Assembly: GCA_023413135.1 (NCBI GenBank)
Contig: JAEZQK010000114.1
Coordinates: 46,749-110,748, forward strand
DNA: 64,000 nucleotides
Direction: 5' to 3'
Source: Bacillota bacterium
GTDB lineage: Bacteria > Bacillota > Clostridia > Christensenellales > Aristaeellaceae
Part shown: one piece after another, positions 8,698 through 16,689 of the stretch
How the letters are laid out: each line of letters begins with the position of its first letter
Numbering within the stretch: position 1 is the stretch's first letter
The notes under the pieces: model-generated
Told to the model about the DNA's origin: nothing
Seen by the model: only the letters and a program-made list of their open reading frames with translations
Databases searched by the model: none
Translations under genes and position numbers: made by a program

Positions 8698-9442
8698 AGT
8701 ATCTGGTTGCCAGCTCTTGAAGCCTAAAATGAACATCCCCCCGATACACCCCGCCATGATAGCAAACGACGGTTTCTATATCATAGCTTGCAAGCTTGCG
8801 CAGGGAGGCCTGCATCGCCGTTCTGTCATATAGGAACCAGTCCGGTGCCGACAATAACTCTCCGCCTGTAACGTTCAATGCATCGCCTGCAATCAGCATG
8901 CGGCTGCTTTTCAGGTAAAGGCTGATATGCCCCGGTGTATGGCCCGGTGTATATACGACCTGTATGCCGCAGGGCAGCAGTTGGCCATCTTCCACCGTTC
9001 CTGTTACAGGGACCCCCAGGCTTTTGTAGTTTGCCCGCAGGCTTTGAACAAGCGCCAAAAGCTGCGCATGCTGTTCGCCGCTTAGCTTATCGACCCTTTC
9101 TTCCATTTTGGCAAGCCTAAGTGGCGGCACATCGCATTGGATATAAGGCTTTTCCTGGGCGTGACAGAGAATCGACACGCTTTGTGGTGCCATGGACAAC
9201 AGCCTTCCCAGGCTGCCTATATGGTCTGTGTCCGCATGGGTCAATACGATATGGGTCAGCAGCGATAAAGAAACTCCAGCCGCATACATGGCGCCGGCGA
9301 TTTGCTCCGCCGCGCCTGGCAGCCCAGTGTCCACCAGGATAGCCTGCATATCATCCCAAATCACAACGGGATGCATTATATCATCTCCGTTTTGCAATTT
9401 TGCGGGTATGGAAAGAATGGATACCTTTGCTAACGTGGTCAT
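8687..9442 (-). CDS. MBL-fold metallo-hydrolase
   Basis: A 251-residue metallo-beta-lactamase-fold hydrolase. The main metal motif reads THADTDHIGS, the HxDxDH variant seen in one subgroup instead of HxHxDH. Further ligand regions are YTPGHTPGHISLYL and AGDAL. The substrate is not predictable. The start at 9442 is supported by GGAGG 7 bases upstream and by a promoter at 9516-9544; the frame stays open for another 114 codons upstream across that promoter, which is judged non-coding. Confidence 0.85.
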   Translation of the reverse strand: MTTLAKVSILSIPAKLQNGDDIMHPVVIWDDMQAILVDTGLPGAAEQIAGAMYAAGVSLSLLTHIVLTHADTDHIGSLGRLLSMAPQSVSILCHAQEKPYIQCDVPPLRLAKMEERVDKLSGEQHAQLLALVQSLRANYKSLGVPVTGTVEDGQLLPCGIQVVYTPGHTPGHISLYLKSSRMLIAGDALNVTGGELLSAPDWFLYDRTAMQASLRKLASYDIETVVCYHGGVYRGDVHFRLQELATRYFNR

Positions 9443-9515
9443 AAAAAAACCTCCATCATATCTGATGAAGGTTATATAACATGGCGCAGAAAGTAAATCA
9501 ACCCTACTAAGTTTT

Positions 9516-9544
9516 ATCATATCACAAAAATATTTTTTTGTCAA
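9516..9544 (-). promoter_or_regulatory. Promoter of the MBL hydrolase gene
   Basis: On the minus strand TTGACA (9544-9539), a 17-base A/T-rich spacer and TATGAT (9521-9516), about 75 bp upstream of the start codon. Confidence 0.75.
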
Positions 9545-9552
9545 GTGCCATT

Positions 9553-9594
9553 GTGCAGCCTTGAGCACGGCCCGTGCAGCCTTAAGCACGGCCC
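9553..9594. repeat. Two tandem 21-bp repeats
   Basis: GTGCAGCCTTGAGCACGGCCC (9553-9573) is followed at once by a copy with one base changed (9574-9594). Each unit holds a GTGC...GCAC inverted repeat. They sit between the divergent promoters of the MBL gene and fhs, so they could bind a regulator. Confidence 0.7.
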
Positions 9595-9612
9595 GAATCA
9601 CTTTTCTTCGTC

Positions 9613-9641
9613 TTGCGCAAATATCGGCATTCCGATATAAT
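9613..9641 (+). promoter_or_regulatory. fhs promoter with palindrome over spacer and -10
   Basis: TTGCGC (9613-9618), 17-base spacer, TATAAT (9636-9641). The spacer and the start of the -10 form the palindrome ATATCGG-CATT-CCGATAT (9621-9638), a likely operator for a dimeric regulator. Confidence 0.65.
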
Positions 9642-9679
9642 GATCTGTAATGTGCAAGATATGGAAAGGTTGTGACCGC

Positions 9680-11350
9680 ATGGCAACAGATCTTCAAATC
9701 GCAAGAGCCGCAACGCCAAAGCCTATTCAAGCCGTTGCCGAAGCCGCCGGATTCCTTCCGGAAACGCTGCATCCCTATGGCCATCTTATTGCCAAAGTGG
9801 ACCCGGCAACCTATCTCAAGCGGGAATCAAAAGCCCGCCTGGTGCTGGTAACGGCCATCTCTCCCACTCCCGCGGGGGAAGGGAAGACCACCATCAGCGT
9901 GGGCCTGGCGGACGGCATGACATATACGGGGCGCAAGGCTATGCTGGCCCTTCGGGAACCGTCCTTGGGCCCGGTATTCGGCATGAAGGGCGGAGCAACC
10001 GGCGGCGGTTACGCGCAAGTATTGCCTATGGAGGCCATCAACCTGCACTTTACGGGCGACCTGCACGCCATCACAGCGGCCAACAACCTGCTTGCCGCTA
10101 TGGTGGACAACCATATCCAGCAAGGCAACGAGTTAGGCATTGACCCGCGGCTTGTCACCTGGCGGCGCTGCATGGACTTAAACGACAGGCAGCTTCGCTT
10201 CATCGTGTCCGGCATGGGCGGAAAATCCAACGGAACACCCCGGGAGGACGGGTTTGATATCACCGCCGCCAGCGAGGTGATGGCGGTATTTTGCCTGGCC
10301 CGGGATTTGAGCGATTTAAAGGCACGCCTGGCAAAACTGGTGGTGGGCCGTACCTATACCGGCGAAGTGGTCACCGCGGGCGATCTACACGCCCAGGGCG
10401 CTATGGCCGCGCTTTTGCGGGATGCGCTGATGCCAAACCTAGTCCAGACCATCGACGGCACGCCCTGCCTGATGCACGGCGGTCCCTTCGCCAACATCGC
10501 CCACGGCTGCAATAGCGTCATTGCCACGCAAACGGCTATGCGCATGGCGGATTACGTTGTAACGGAAGCCGGCTTCGGCGCGGACTTGGGCGCGGAAAAG
10601 TTTTTGGATATCAAATGCCGTGCGACAGGCATGTGGCCGGACGCCATCGTAATCGTGGCCACCATCCGGGCACTCAAGCACCACGGCGGCTGCCCGAAGG
10701 AAGCGCTTTCCCAGGAGAATCTTTCCGCGTTGGAAAAAGGCCTGGAAAACTTATACACCCATCTTGACCATATTCAAAACGTATGGCACCGCCCGGCGGT
10801 GGTGGCCATCAACCGCTTTATGACCGATACTTCCGCGGAAATCGCATTGATTCAAGCGGCTATGGAAAAGCTGTCCGTACCCTGCGCATTGTGCGAGGCA
10901 TGGGAAAAGGGCGGCCGGGGCGCTAAAGCTTTAGCCGATGCCGTATGCAAGGCTTGTGAGGTCAATCCGCGGCAAACGCCCTCCTACACGTATCCAAGCG
11001 AACTGCCCCTGGCGGTGAAGATACAGACAATCGCCCAAAAAATCTACGGTGCGGCTGAAGTCAATTTCGCCCCCGGCGTACTGTCCCAGTTGAAAAAATG
11101 GGAGCAGGAGGGATATGGTGCGTATCCCGTCTGTATCGCTAAAACGCAGTATTCCCTGTCGGATAATCCCAAGCTTCTGGGCGCGCCCAAAGACCACACC
11201 CTCACGGTGCGCAGTGTGCGCCTGTCCGCGGGCGCAGGTTTTGTGGTGGCCTTCGCGGGTGATATCATCGCCATGCCGGGGCTGCCCAAAGTTCCCGCGG
11301 CCCTTTCCATCGACGTGGATAAGGACGGGAACATCACAGGCCTATTTTGA
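9680..11350 (+). CDS. fhs: Formate-tetrahydrofolate ligase
   Basis: A 556-residue enzyme that makes 10-formyl-tetrahydrofolate from formate, THF and ATP, feeding purine synthesis and one-carbon or acetogenic metabolism. The ATP loop SPTPAGEGKTT (about residue 63) and the family blocks REPSLGPVFGMKGGATGGGYAQV and LHFTGDLHAI are intact and the length is usual. The start at 9680 follows GGAAAGG by 11 bases and lies after the promoter. No other folate genes are adjacent; an Lrp-type regulator follows after 19 bp. Confidence 0.98.
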   Translation: MATDLQIARAATPKPIQAVAEAAGFLPETLHPYGHLIAKVDPATYLKRESKARLVLVTAISPTPAGEGKTTISVGLADGMTYTGRKAMLALREPSLGPVFGMKGGATGGGYAQVLPMEAINLHFTGDLHAITAANNLLAAMVDNHIQQGNELGIDPRLVTWRRCMDLNDRQLRFIVSGMGGKSNGTPREDGFDITAASEVMAVFCLARDLSDLKARLAKLVVGRTYTGEVVTAGDLHAQGAMAALLRDALMPNLVQTIDGTPCLMHGGPFANIAHGCNSVIATQTAMRMADYVVTEAGFGADLGAEKFLDIKCRATGMWPDAIVIVATIRALKHHGGCPKEALSQENLSALEKGLENLYTHLDHIQNVWHRPAVVAINRFMTDTSAEIALIQAAMEKLSVPCALCEAWEKGGRGAKALADAVCKACEVNPRQTPSYTYPSELPLAVKIQTIAQKIYGAAEVNFAPGVLSQLKKWEQEGYGAYPVCIAKTQYSLSDNPKLLGAPKDHTLTVRSVRLSAGAGFVVAFAGDIIAMPGLPKVPAALSIDVDKDGNITGLF

Positions 11351-11369
11351 CGGTTGAGGTGAAGAAAGC

Positions 11370-11861
11370 ATGCAAAGCCTGCAAATGCAATTGTTGGAGA
11401 TATTACGGGAGGATTGCCGCATCCCTCTGGAAAAGCTGGCCGTCATGACCGGCCATACGCTTGATGAGGTAGCCCAGGCCATCGACGATATGGAAAAGCG
11501 CCGGGTGATCTTGCGCTATTCCCCCATCATCAATTGGGACATGACCGACCGGGAGCGGGTGGAGGCCATGATCGAGGTGCGCGTCACCCCCCAAAGGGAC
11601 ATGGGCTTTGACGCCGTAGCCTCCCGCATCTACCGCTTTGAGGAAGTCAAAAGTGTATATCTGATGAGCGGAGCCTACGACCTTTTGCTGCTGGTGGAGG
11701 CCCATACTTTGAAAGAGCTTGCCTTCTTTGTCAGCGAAAAACTGAGCCCCCTGGAAATGGTCACAGGAACTGCCACCCATTTCGTGCTCAAGCGCTATAA
11801 ATCCGACGGCGTTATTTTCGATACCGACCGGTCCGACCGCAGATTGGTGGTTTCGCCGTGA
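11370..11861 (+). CDS. Lrp/AsnC family transcriptional regulator
   Basis: A 163-residue regulator with an N-terminal helix-turn-helix (about residues 1-55, LQMQLLEILREDCRIPLEKLA) and a C-terminal RAM ligand-binding domain (about 68-150, with VKSVYLMSGAYDLLLLVEA). Such proteins sense amino acids. Its stop overlaps the GTG start of the aminotransferase (GTGA, 11858-11861), so the pair is co-translated and the regulator probably controls or senses the substrate of that enzyme. Confidence 0.9.
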   Translation: MQSLQMQLLEILREDCRIPLEKLAVMTGHTLDEVAQAIDDMEKRRVILRYSPIINWDMTDRERVEAMIEVRVTPQRDMGFDAVASRIYRFEEVKSVYLMSGAYDLLLLVEAHTLKELAFFVSEKLSPLEMVTGTATHFVLKRYKSDGVIFDTDRSDRRLVVSP

Positions 11862-13042
11862 GCATTGATTATTCCAAATATATCAACCCCAGGGTGGCAG
11901 CCGTCGCTCCCAGCGGCATCCGCAAGTTTTTTGACATCGTGGCCACCATGCCCGACGCCATTTCCCTGGGTGTGGGCGAGCCGGATTTCATTACCCCATA
12001 TCACATCCGCAACGCCGCCATCAACAGCATCCTGGACGGGGAGACGCAGTATACCTCCAACTGGGGCATTCTTTCCCTGCGCCGGGAGATCGCCTGGTAC
12101 CTTGCAAACCGCTGCCATATCACCTACGACCCCAATCAGGAAATCCTGGTGACGGTGGGTGCCAGCGAAGGCATCGATCTTGCGCTGCGCACGCTTACAA
12201 ATCCGGGCGACGAGGTGCTGGTGCCCGAGCCCAGCTACGTCAGCTACAGCCCCAGCGTATTATTTGCCGGCGGTACCCCCGTGGCGGTGAAGACGGACAA
12301 CACCACCGCATTTCGGCTGACAGCGCAGTCCATCCGGGAGAAGATCACCCCCCGCACCAAGGCGCTGATCCTGCCCTACCCCAACAACCCCACCGGCGCC
12401 ATCATGGAGCGGGCCGATCTGCTCCGTATCGCCGAGGTGGTCAAAGAAAACAATATTCTGGTGATCAGCGATGAAATCTACAGCGAGCTGACCTATGGCC
12501 CAGAACCTCATGTCAGCTTTGCCAGCCTCCCAGATATGTGGGAGCGGACCATTACCATCAATGGCTTCAGCAAAGCCTTTGCCATGACGGGCTGGCGCAT
12601 GGGCTATGTATGCGCCCCAGCGCCGGTCATCGCGGCTATGTTCAAAATTCATCAATACGCCATCATGTGCGCGCCACGGCAGGGCCAGGTGGCCGCCGAG
12701 GAGGCGCTGAAAGCCGGCCGGGAAAACAATTATGAGGACGTGGTCCAAATGCGCGCAAGCTATGACCGCCGCCGCAGGCTGATGGTGGACGCTTTCTGCA
12801 AAATGGGCCTGGATTGCTTTGAACCCTTGGGCGCGTTTTACGTGTTTCCTTCCATCCGCAAAACGGGCCTTAGCAGCGAAGAATTCTGTGCGCGGCTGCT
12901 CAACCGTTACCAGGTAGTCTGCGTGCCTGGCACCGCCTTTGGTCAAAGCGGGGAAGGGCACATTCGATGCTGCTACGCCACGGCATTGAGCAAATTGAGC
13001 ACGGCTTTGGAAAGAATCGAAGCCTTCATCAAAGAGCTGTAA
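11858..13042 (+). CDS. Class I/II pyridoxal-phosphate aminotransferase
   Basis: A 394-residue fold-type I aminotransferase of the aspartate/aromatic group. The PLP lysine lies in SKAFAMTGWRMGY; other marks are LGVGEPDF, PYPNNPTGA and SDEIYSELTY. Probable substrates are aromatic or branched amino acids or aspartate, but sequence reading alone does not decide. GTG start, coupled by 4 bases to the Lrp-type gene upstream. This Lrp-aminotransferase pairing is frequent in Firmicutes. Confidence 0.93.
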   Translation: MSIDYSKYINPRVAAVAPSGIRKFFDIVATMPDAISLGVGEPDFITPYHIRNAAINSILDGETQYTSNWGILSLRREIAWYLANRCHITYDPNQEILVTVGASEGIDLALRTLTNPGDEVLVPEPSYVSYSPSVLFAGGTPVAVKTDNTTAFRLTAQSIREKITPRTKALILPYPNNPTGAIMERADLLRIAEVVKENNILVISDEIYSELTYGPEPHVSFASLPDMWERTITINGFSKAFAMTGWRMGYVCAPAPVIAAMFKIHQYAIMCAPRQGQVAAEEALKAGRENNYEDVVQMRASYDRRRRLMVDAFCKMGLDCFEPLGAFYVFPSIRKTGLSSEEFCARLLNRYQVVCVPGTAFGQSGEGHIRCCYATALSKLSTALERIEAFIKEL

Positions 13043-13108
13043 TGCAGGGTTTTTGGTTTTTCCAACGTTCAAATGGTTAAAATACCCTTGTTTTCGGAGG
13101 TGCAATTC

Positions 13109-14257
13109 ATGCGTCGTGTCCTTTCCGGGCTCCTGGTCCTTATGATGTTCCTCACGCTTGGCGCTTTGGCGGAGGATGAGGAAATATCCTTCCTGGACCT
13201 GACGGGAGGGGGGCAAAGCCAGTCCAATACGCCGGACCCGGCGGCTTCGCAGGACCCGTCAAGCTCACAGCCCACGCCCACGATTGTCCCCTCCGCGGAT
13301 GGCTCGATCCTCCTGACCATGAGCTTTACTGGGGACGTGACCATCGGCGGCGATGTACGAAAGAGCGGCAAGTCCATTTTCGACAAAGAGCTGGACAAGC
13401 AAAAGGGCGACTTGACGTTCCCTTTCCGCAATGTGAAGGATATCTTCGCCCAGGACGACATGACCCTGGTGAACTTTGAGGGCACCCTGACTACCGCCCC
13501 CATTAATCCCGACAAGAGAGAAAACTCCTTCCTGTTTTCCGCGCCGCCGGAATACGTTCAAATCTTGAATTCAGGCAATATCGAAGCTGTCTCCCTGGAG
13601 AACAACCACGTGTACGACCACGGCTCGGCCGGCTATACTGAAACGCAGCAGACGCTTAAGAACGCGGGCATCGTCTATTCCGGCGGCGGCGAACTGGGCG
13701 TGTATGAGGCACAGGGCGTTCAGGTCGCCATGCTCTCCTACCAGACCTTCGACCAATACCCCACGCTATTTGAGCAGGTGCCCAAGGATGTGGCAGCGGC
13801 CAAGGCACAATATCCTATTGTCATCGTCAGCTTCCACTGGGGTGTGGAGGTGGATTACAAGCCCAACGACAAACAGCAGAAGCTGGGCAAGATGACCATC
13901 GACGCCGGGGCGGACCTGGTCGTCGGCCACCACAGCCACCGCATCAACCCCATTGAAATCTACAAGGGCAAGTACATCTGCTATTCACTTGGCAACTTCT
14001 CCTTCGCCGGCAACACAAAGCCCAGTGACATGAGCACCTATATCTTCCAGACACGATTCCGTATACTAAATGGCGTCGCCACGCCGGAGGGCTTCCGCAT
14101 CATCCCCTGCCGCATTTCCTCCCGAACGGATTACAACGACTTTGCCCCCACTCCCTATGAAAACGGAAACAGCATTCAAAGCCTGCTCTCCGTGCTGAAA
14201 GACAACGGAAAGTCACTGGAAAACCCCGTGCCCAGCTACCCGCTGGAATGGGAATAG
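13109..14257 (+). CDS. CapA family (poly-gamma-glutamate capsule type) exported protein
   Basis: A 382-residue protein with a clear signal peptide (MRRVLSGLLVLMMFLTLGALA), a short Ser/Pro/Gln-rich linker (about 35-65) and a CapA metallophosphatase-like domain. Family motifs are SFTGDVTIGGD, NFEGTLTT, SLENNHVYDHG, VSFHWGVE and VGHHSHRINPIE. The capBC partners are absent, so a role in capsule anchoring is unproven; a cell-surface hydrolase is as likely. The start at 13109 follows CGGAGG by 8 bases. Confidence 0.9.
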   Translation: MRRVLSGLLVLMMFLTLGALAEDEEISFLDLTGGGQSQSNTPDPAASQDPSSSQPTPTIVPSADGSILLTMSFTGDVTIGGDVRKSGKSIFDKELDKQKGDLTFPFRNVKDIFAQDDMTLVNFEGTLTTAPINPDKRENSFLFSAPPEYVQILNSGNIEAVSLENNHVYDHGSAGYTETQQTLKNAGIVYSGGGELGVYEAQGVQVAMLSYQTFDQYPTLFEQVPKDVAAAKAQYPIVIVSFHWGVEVDYKPNDKQQKLGKMTIDAGADLVVGHHSHRINPIEIYKGKYICYSLGNFSFAGNTKPSDMSTYIFQTRFRILNGVATPEGFRIIPCRISSRTDYNDFAPTPYENGNSIQSLLSVLKDNGKSLENPVPSYPLEWE

Positions 14258-14266
14258 GCAATTCTC

Positions 14267-14532
14267 AACAAACCTCGCCCGGACATTGGGGATATGGCTC
14301 CGAAGGTCCAGGGCTCCGGAACACCGCCCCCGCCAGTGGCGGAAATGGGCGGTGTGAAGGAGGCTGGCGAAACGAGCAATGCGAACGAATGTGAGCAGTG
14401 CGACGATTGAGCCAGATGGGAGGAAAGCCCTGGTCGCGTCCGCAGACGCGAACCCCTTATACAAGCGTCATGATGAATACCTCAAGGTTCCCTTAATAAA
14501 AACAAACCTCGCCCGGACCTTGCAGGATATGG
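14267..14532. repeat. Family A repeat inserted between 31-32 bp direct repeats
   Basis: AACAAACCTCGCCCGGAC plus a diverged tail ending GGATATGG occurs at 14267-14297 and again at 14501-14532. Between them lies a repeat unit also found at 37575-37965 (reverse) and 44290-44470: shared words are GGAGGCTGGCGAAAC (about 14360), GCGACGATTGAGCC (about 14400) and CGCCAGTGGC or CGCCTGTGGC. The segment 14431-14452 (TGGTCGCGTCCGCAGACGCGAA) recurs exactly at 27469-27490. The direct repeat is half of a terminator hairpin. Confidence 0.75.
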
Positions 14533-14555
14533 CAAGCGTCCGGGCGAATTATTTA
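14509..14555 (+). terminator. Terminator, probably of the CapA-like gene before the repeat inserted
   Basis: TCGCCCGGAC (14509-14518) pairs with GTCCGGGCGA (14538-14547), with an inner CTTGC/GCAAG helix, followed by ATTATTTA. The left arm is also present alone at 14275-14284, 230 bp upstream. Confidence 0.75.
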
Positions 14556-14582
14556 TACCAAATAAAGATTAGGAGGTGCGCC

Positions 14583-15674
14583 ATGAGAGCAAGAATCGTC
14601 TGCCTGCCGGGGGACGGCATTGGCCCCGAGGTCATGCAAGAAGCAGTGCGGGTGCTGACCAGCGTGGCCTGCGCCTTTGACCATAGCTTCACCTTTGTGG
14701 AGGACAAGCTGGGCAGTGCCGCCATCCAGGCCTATGGCACGCCCCTTGCCGATAAGACGCTGGATTCCTGCCGCTCGGCCGATGCCGTGCTCGTTGGCGC
14801 ATCTAGCGGCCCCGCATGGGACAAGCTTTCGCAGGACATGCCTGTTAAGTCCGGTCTTCACCTTTTGCAAACCGGGCTGGGCTTATATGCCGGATTGCAT
14901 CACTGCGCCATTCCCCCTGCACCGTCCGCCGCCTCCCCCCTCCGGGAAAATCTTGTAGGCAGCGTGGATATGACGCTTGTCTGGCCCCTTTCAGGCGGAT
15001 CCGATGATTCATTCATGGAAGAAGAAGGGCAAAGACCTGTCGATACGGTATCAACCACGGCCATCCAGGCAGAGCAGGTAACGCGGCTGGCTTTCCGCCT
15101 GGCCAGGGAGCGGCGCAAGTCCGTCTGCTTGGCATTCCTTGCGGACCTTAGCGCCACCACCCGCCTGTGGCGGGAAACAAATCTGCGCGTATCCAGAGAC
15201 TATCCGGATGTGGCCGCAAAATGGCTGGAAGCGGACCTGTGTGCCATAGAACTTTTGAAGCGTCCCTCCAGGTTTGACATCCTGCTGGCCGGGCCGATGC
15301 TGCATCGCCCGCTGTCCGGCATCACTGCGGGGATCATCGGCAGCCTGGGCCTTGCCCCCTGTACCTTCGTGGGGGACAATTTGCCTTACGTTTATCTTCC
15401 TGCCCAGGGGGAGGAGGCTCTGCTTGCCGGGCGTGATATGGCCAACCCCATCGCCATGATCCTTTGCGCCGCCATGATGCTTCGAAAATCGCTTCACCTT
15501 TACAGTGAGGCGGACTGCGTGGAAATGGCCGTGAAAAACGTTTTGGATTCCGGATGGCGGACAGCCGATATGGCCATCGGCAATGAGCCTAGAGTAGGTA
15601 CACAGGCCATTGGCAAGCTGATCGCGGAACAAGTGGATACGGCCGGCGCCATTATGGGCGCGTTCCGAAGATAG
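14583..15674 (+). CDS. LeuB/Icd-like decarboxylating dehydrogenase homologue lacking catalytic residues
   Basis: A 363-residue protein that follows 3-isopropylmalate dehydrogenase from end to end: LPGDGIGPEVMQEAVRVL at the start, GPAWDKL, RLWRET, YPDVAAKWLEADLCAIEL, GSLGLAP and MANPIAMILCAAMML. Compared from memory with the Thermus enzyme, substrate Arg94/104/132 are Gln, His and Trp, Tyr139 is lost, catalytic Lys185 is Leu, metal ligands Asp241 and Asp245 are Arg and Gly (Asp217 is kept), and the NAD site EPVHGSAPD reads LPAQGEEAL. The frame is intact with AGGAGG at the start. No leuCD or leuA is near. Probably a pseudoenzyme or one with a new function. Confidence 0.8.
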   Translation: MRARIVCLPGDGIGPEVMQEAVRVLTSVACAFDHSFTFVEDKLGSAAIQAYGTPLADKTLDSCRSADAVLVGASSGPAWDKLSQDMPVKSGLHLLQTGLGLYAGLHHCAIPPAPSAASPLRENLVGSVDMTLVWPLSGGSDDSFMEEEGQRPVDTVSTTAIQAEQVTRLAFRLARERRKSVCLAFLADLSATTRLWRETNLRVSRDYPDVAAKWLEADLCAIELLKRPSRFDILLAGPMLHRPLSGITAGIIGSLGLAPCTFVGDNLPYVYLPAQGEEALLAGRDMANPIAMILCAAMMLRKSLHLYSEADCVEMAVKNVLDSGWRTADMAIGNEPRVGTQAIGKLIAEQVDTAGAIMGAFRR

Positions 15675-15681
15675 CGGCGTA

Positions 15682-16041
15682 CTATTCCGCTTCCAGGCCG
15701 GGAAAAAAGTCCTCAAGCTTCTTCAAAATGCGCAGATCGCCCTTTGTTTTGACCTGGCCCTTCAAAAGCGCCATAGCGGGGCTTTTCCGCCCTTTTGCCA
15801 TGTCCTCAAAGACGGGATACGTTGCCTCCGCCCTGGCTGCAAAAGGGCGGAAGCCTTCCGTCAACACGGTACAGCTTCTATTTCCCAGTACCATTTGATA
15901 CGTCTTTTGAAGGTCCGTAAAGCAAATTTCCAGAACAATGCCCTCGTAGCCCGCACGGGGCTTGTATACCGATGCCGCCTTGTGCAAAAAAGCAAGGGCG
16001 GCATTTTCCTTTTCTGCTAAATGCATGTGATTCGTCTCCAT
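15682..16041 (-). CDS. Small SCP2 sterol-binding-like domain protein
   Basis: A 119-residue protein. The pattern of hydrophobic strands with MALLKGQVKTKGDLRILKKLEDFF near the C-terminus resembles bacterial SCP2/sterol-carrier domains (a lipid- or acyl-binding fold), where the motif G-K-x-x-G-D-x-x-x-x-x-K-L is typical. No signal peptide. GGAGG is 14 bases before the first ATG; a second ATG at 16026 is possible. It ends 8 bp from the convergent LeuB-like gene. The family call is moderate. Confidence 0.6.
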   Translation of the reverse strand: METNHMHLAEKENAALAFLHKAASVYKPRAGYEGIVLEICFTDLQKTYQMVLGNRSCTVLTEGFRPFAARAEATYPVFEDMAKGRKSPAMALLKGQVKTKGDLRILKKLEDFFPGLEAE

Positions 16042-16132
16042 GTGCTAACGTGTTTCCTCCTGCATCTTTATATGCCAGATCCTTCTGCCAGGGATTGCGA
16101 TTGCTTGGCAAACCCATTCATTTTCGCCTAAA

Positions 16133-16150
16133 AGCCGTAGGGGCGATTAT
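16133..16150. repeat. Partial copy of the GTAGGGGCGATTAT repeat
   Basis: Eighteen bases identical to 7977-7994. Only one arm is present here, so it is a remnant of the palindromic element at 7882-8005. Confidence 0.65.
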
Positions 16151-16181
16151 TAGTTTATAGTCCATTAGTATGCTTCCCGCG

Positions 16182-16550
16182 TTAAGGCCGCTCATCCAGC
16201 CGGATATGGGGCAGCATGGTTTCCAGTTTCTTTTCTCCGATCCCCTTTACGGCAAGCATGTCCTCCGGAAAATGAAATGGCCCGTTTGCCTCCCGCTCCT
16301 TAATGATTTCTGCAGCGATCGTCTCGCCAACGCCCGGCAGCAGCATCAGTTCATTCCAGTCCGCCGTGTTCACGTTGATTTCTCCGCTTGGCATGGGCAT
16401 CTGTTTAGCCGCAAGCGCATCGCCCCGTGACGTAAACACTTCCACTGCAGCCTGTTCCCCATCAAAGATGGCAACAGCCGCAATCACCAGCAAAGTGAAC
16501 CCCAACAATACCAAAAGAACCGTTCCACGGCGGAAGAAAGCGTTTTTCAT
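16182..16550 (-). CDS. ComEA-like helix-hairpin-helix DNA-binding protein
   Basis: A 122-residue protein with an N-terminal membrane helix (about residues 9-28), a short linker and a C-terminal helix-hairpin-helix domain (INVNTADWNELMLLPGVGE, then FPEDMLAVKGIGEKKLETM). ComEA binds incoming DNA at the cell surface during transformation. The SLBB-type middle domain of long ComEA proteins is missing, so it is the short form. The start at 16550 has AAAGGAGG 7 bases upstream; an ATG two codons earlier is too close to it. No other competence genes are in the window. Confidence 0.85.
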   Translation of the reverse strand: MKNAFFRRGTVLLVLLGFTLLVIAAVAIFDGEQAAVEVFTSRGDALAAKQMPMPSGEINVNTADWNELMLLPGVGETIAAEIIKEREANGPFHFPEDMLAVKGIGEKKLETMLPHIRLDERP

Positions 16551-16623
16551 ACGCATTCCTCCTTTCGTGAAACGGCTTAATTTTGTGCAACAGCGCATGG
16601 CAAAGATATTGCAGGCGCTTTCT

Positions 16624-16683
16624 TGAACAGTGAACAGTATAAAGTGGAAAAACAAACTTGTACTGTTCATTATTCATTGTTCA
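16624..16683. repeat. Imperfect inverted repeat between cysS and comEA
   Basis: TGAACAGTGAACAGTA (16624-16639) faces TACTGTTCATTATTCATTGTTCA (16661-16683). The A/T-rich hairpin lies just after the cysS stop and may end its transcript, although no clean U-tract follows. Confidence 0.5.
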
Positions 16684-16689
16684 TTTTCA

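Noticed and set aside
9553..9594. Possible CRISPR-like direct repeats
   Set aside because: Only two units, directly adjacent with no spacer, and no cas genes in the window.
14379..14582. Longer N-terminus for the LeuB-like protein
   Set aside because: The extension runs through repeat and terminator sequence; the ATG at 14583 has an AGGAGG site and gives the family's normal start.
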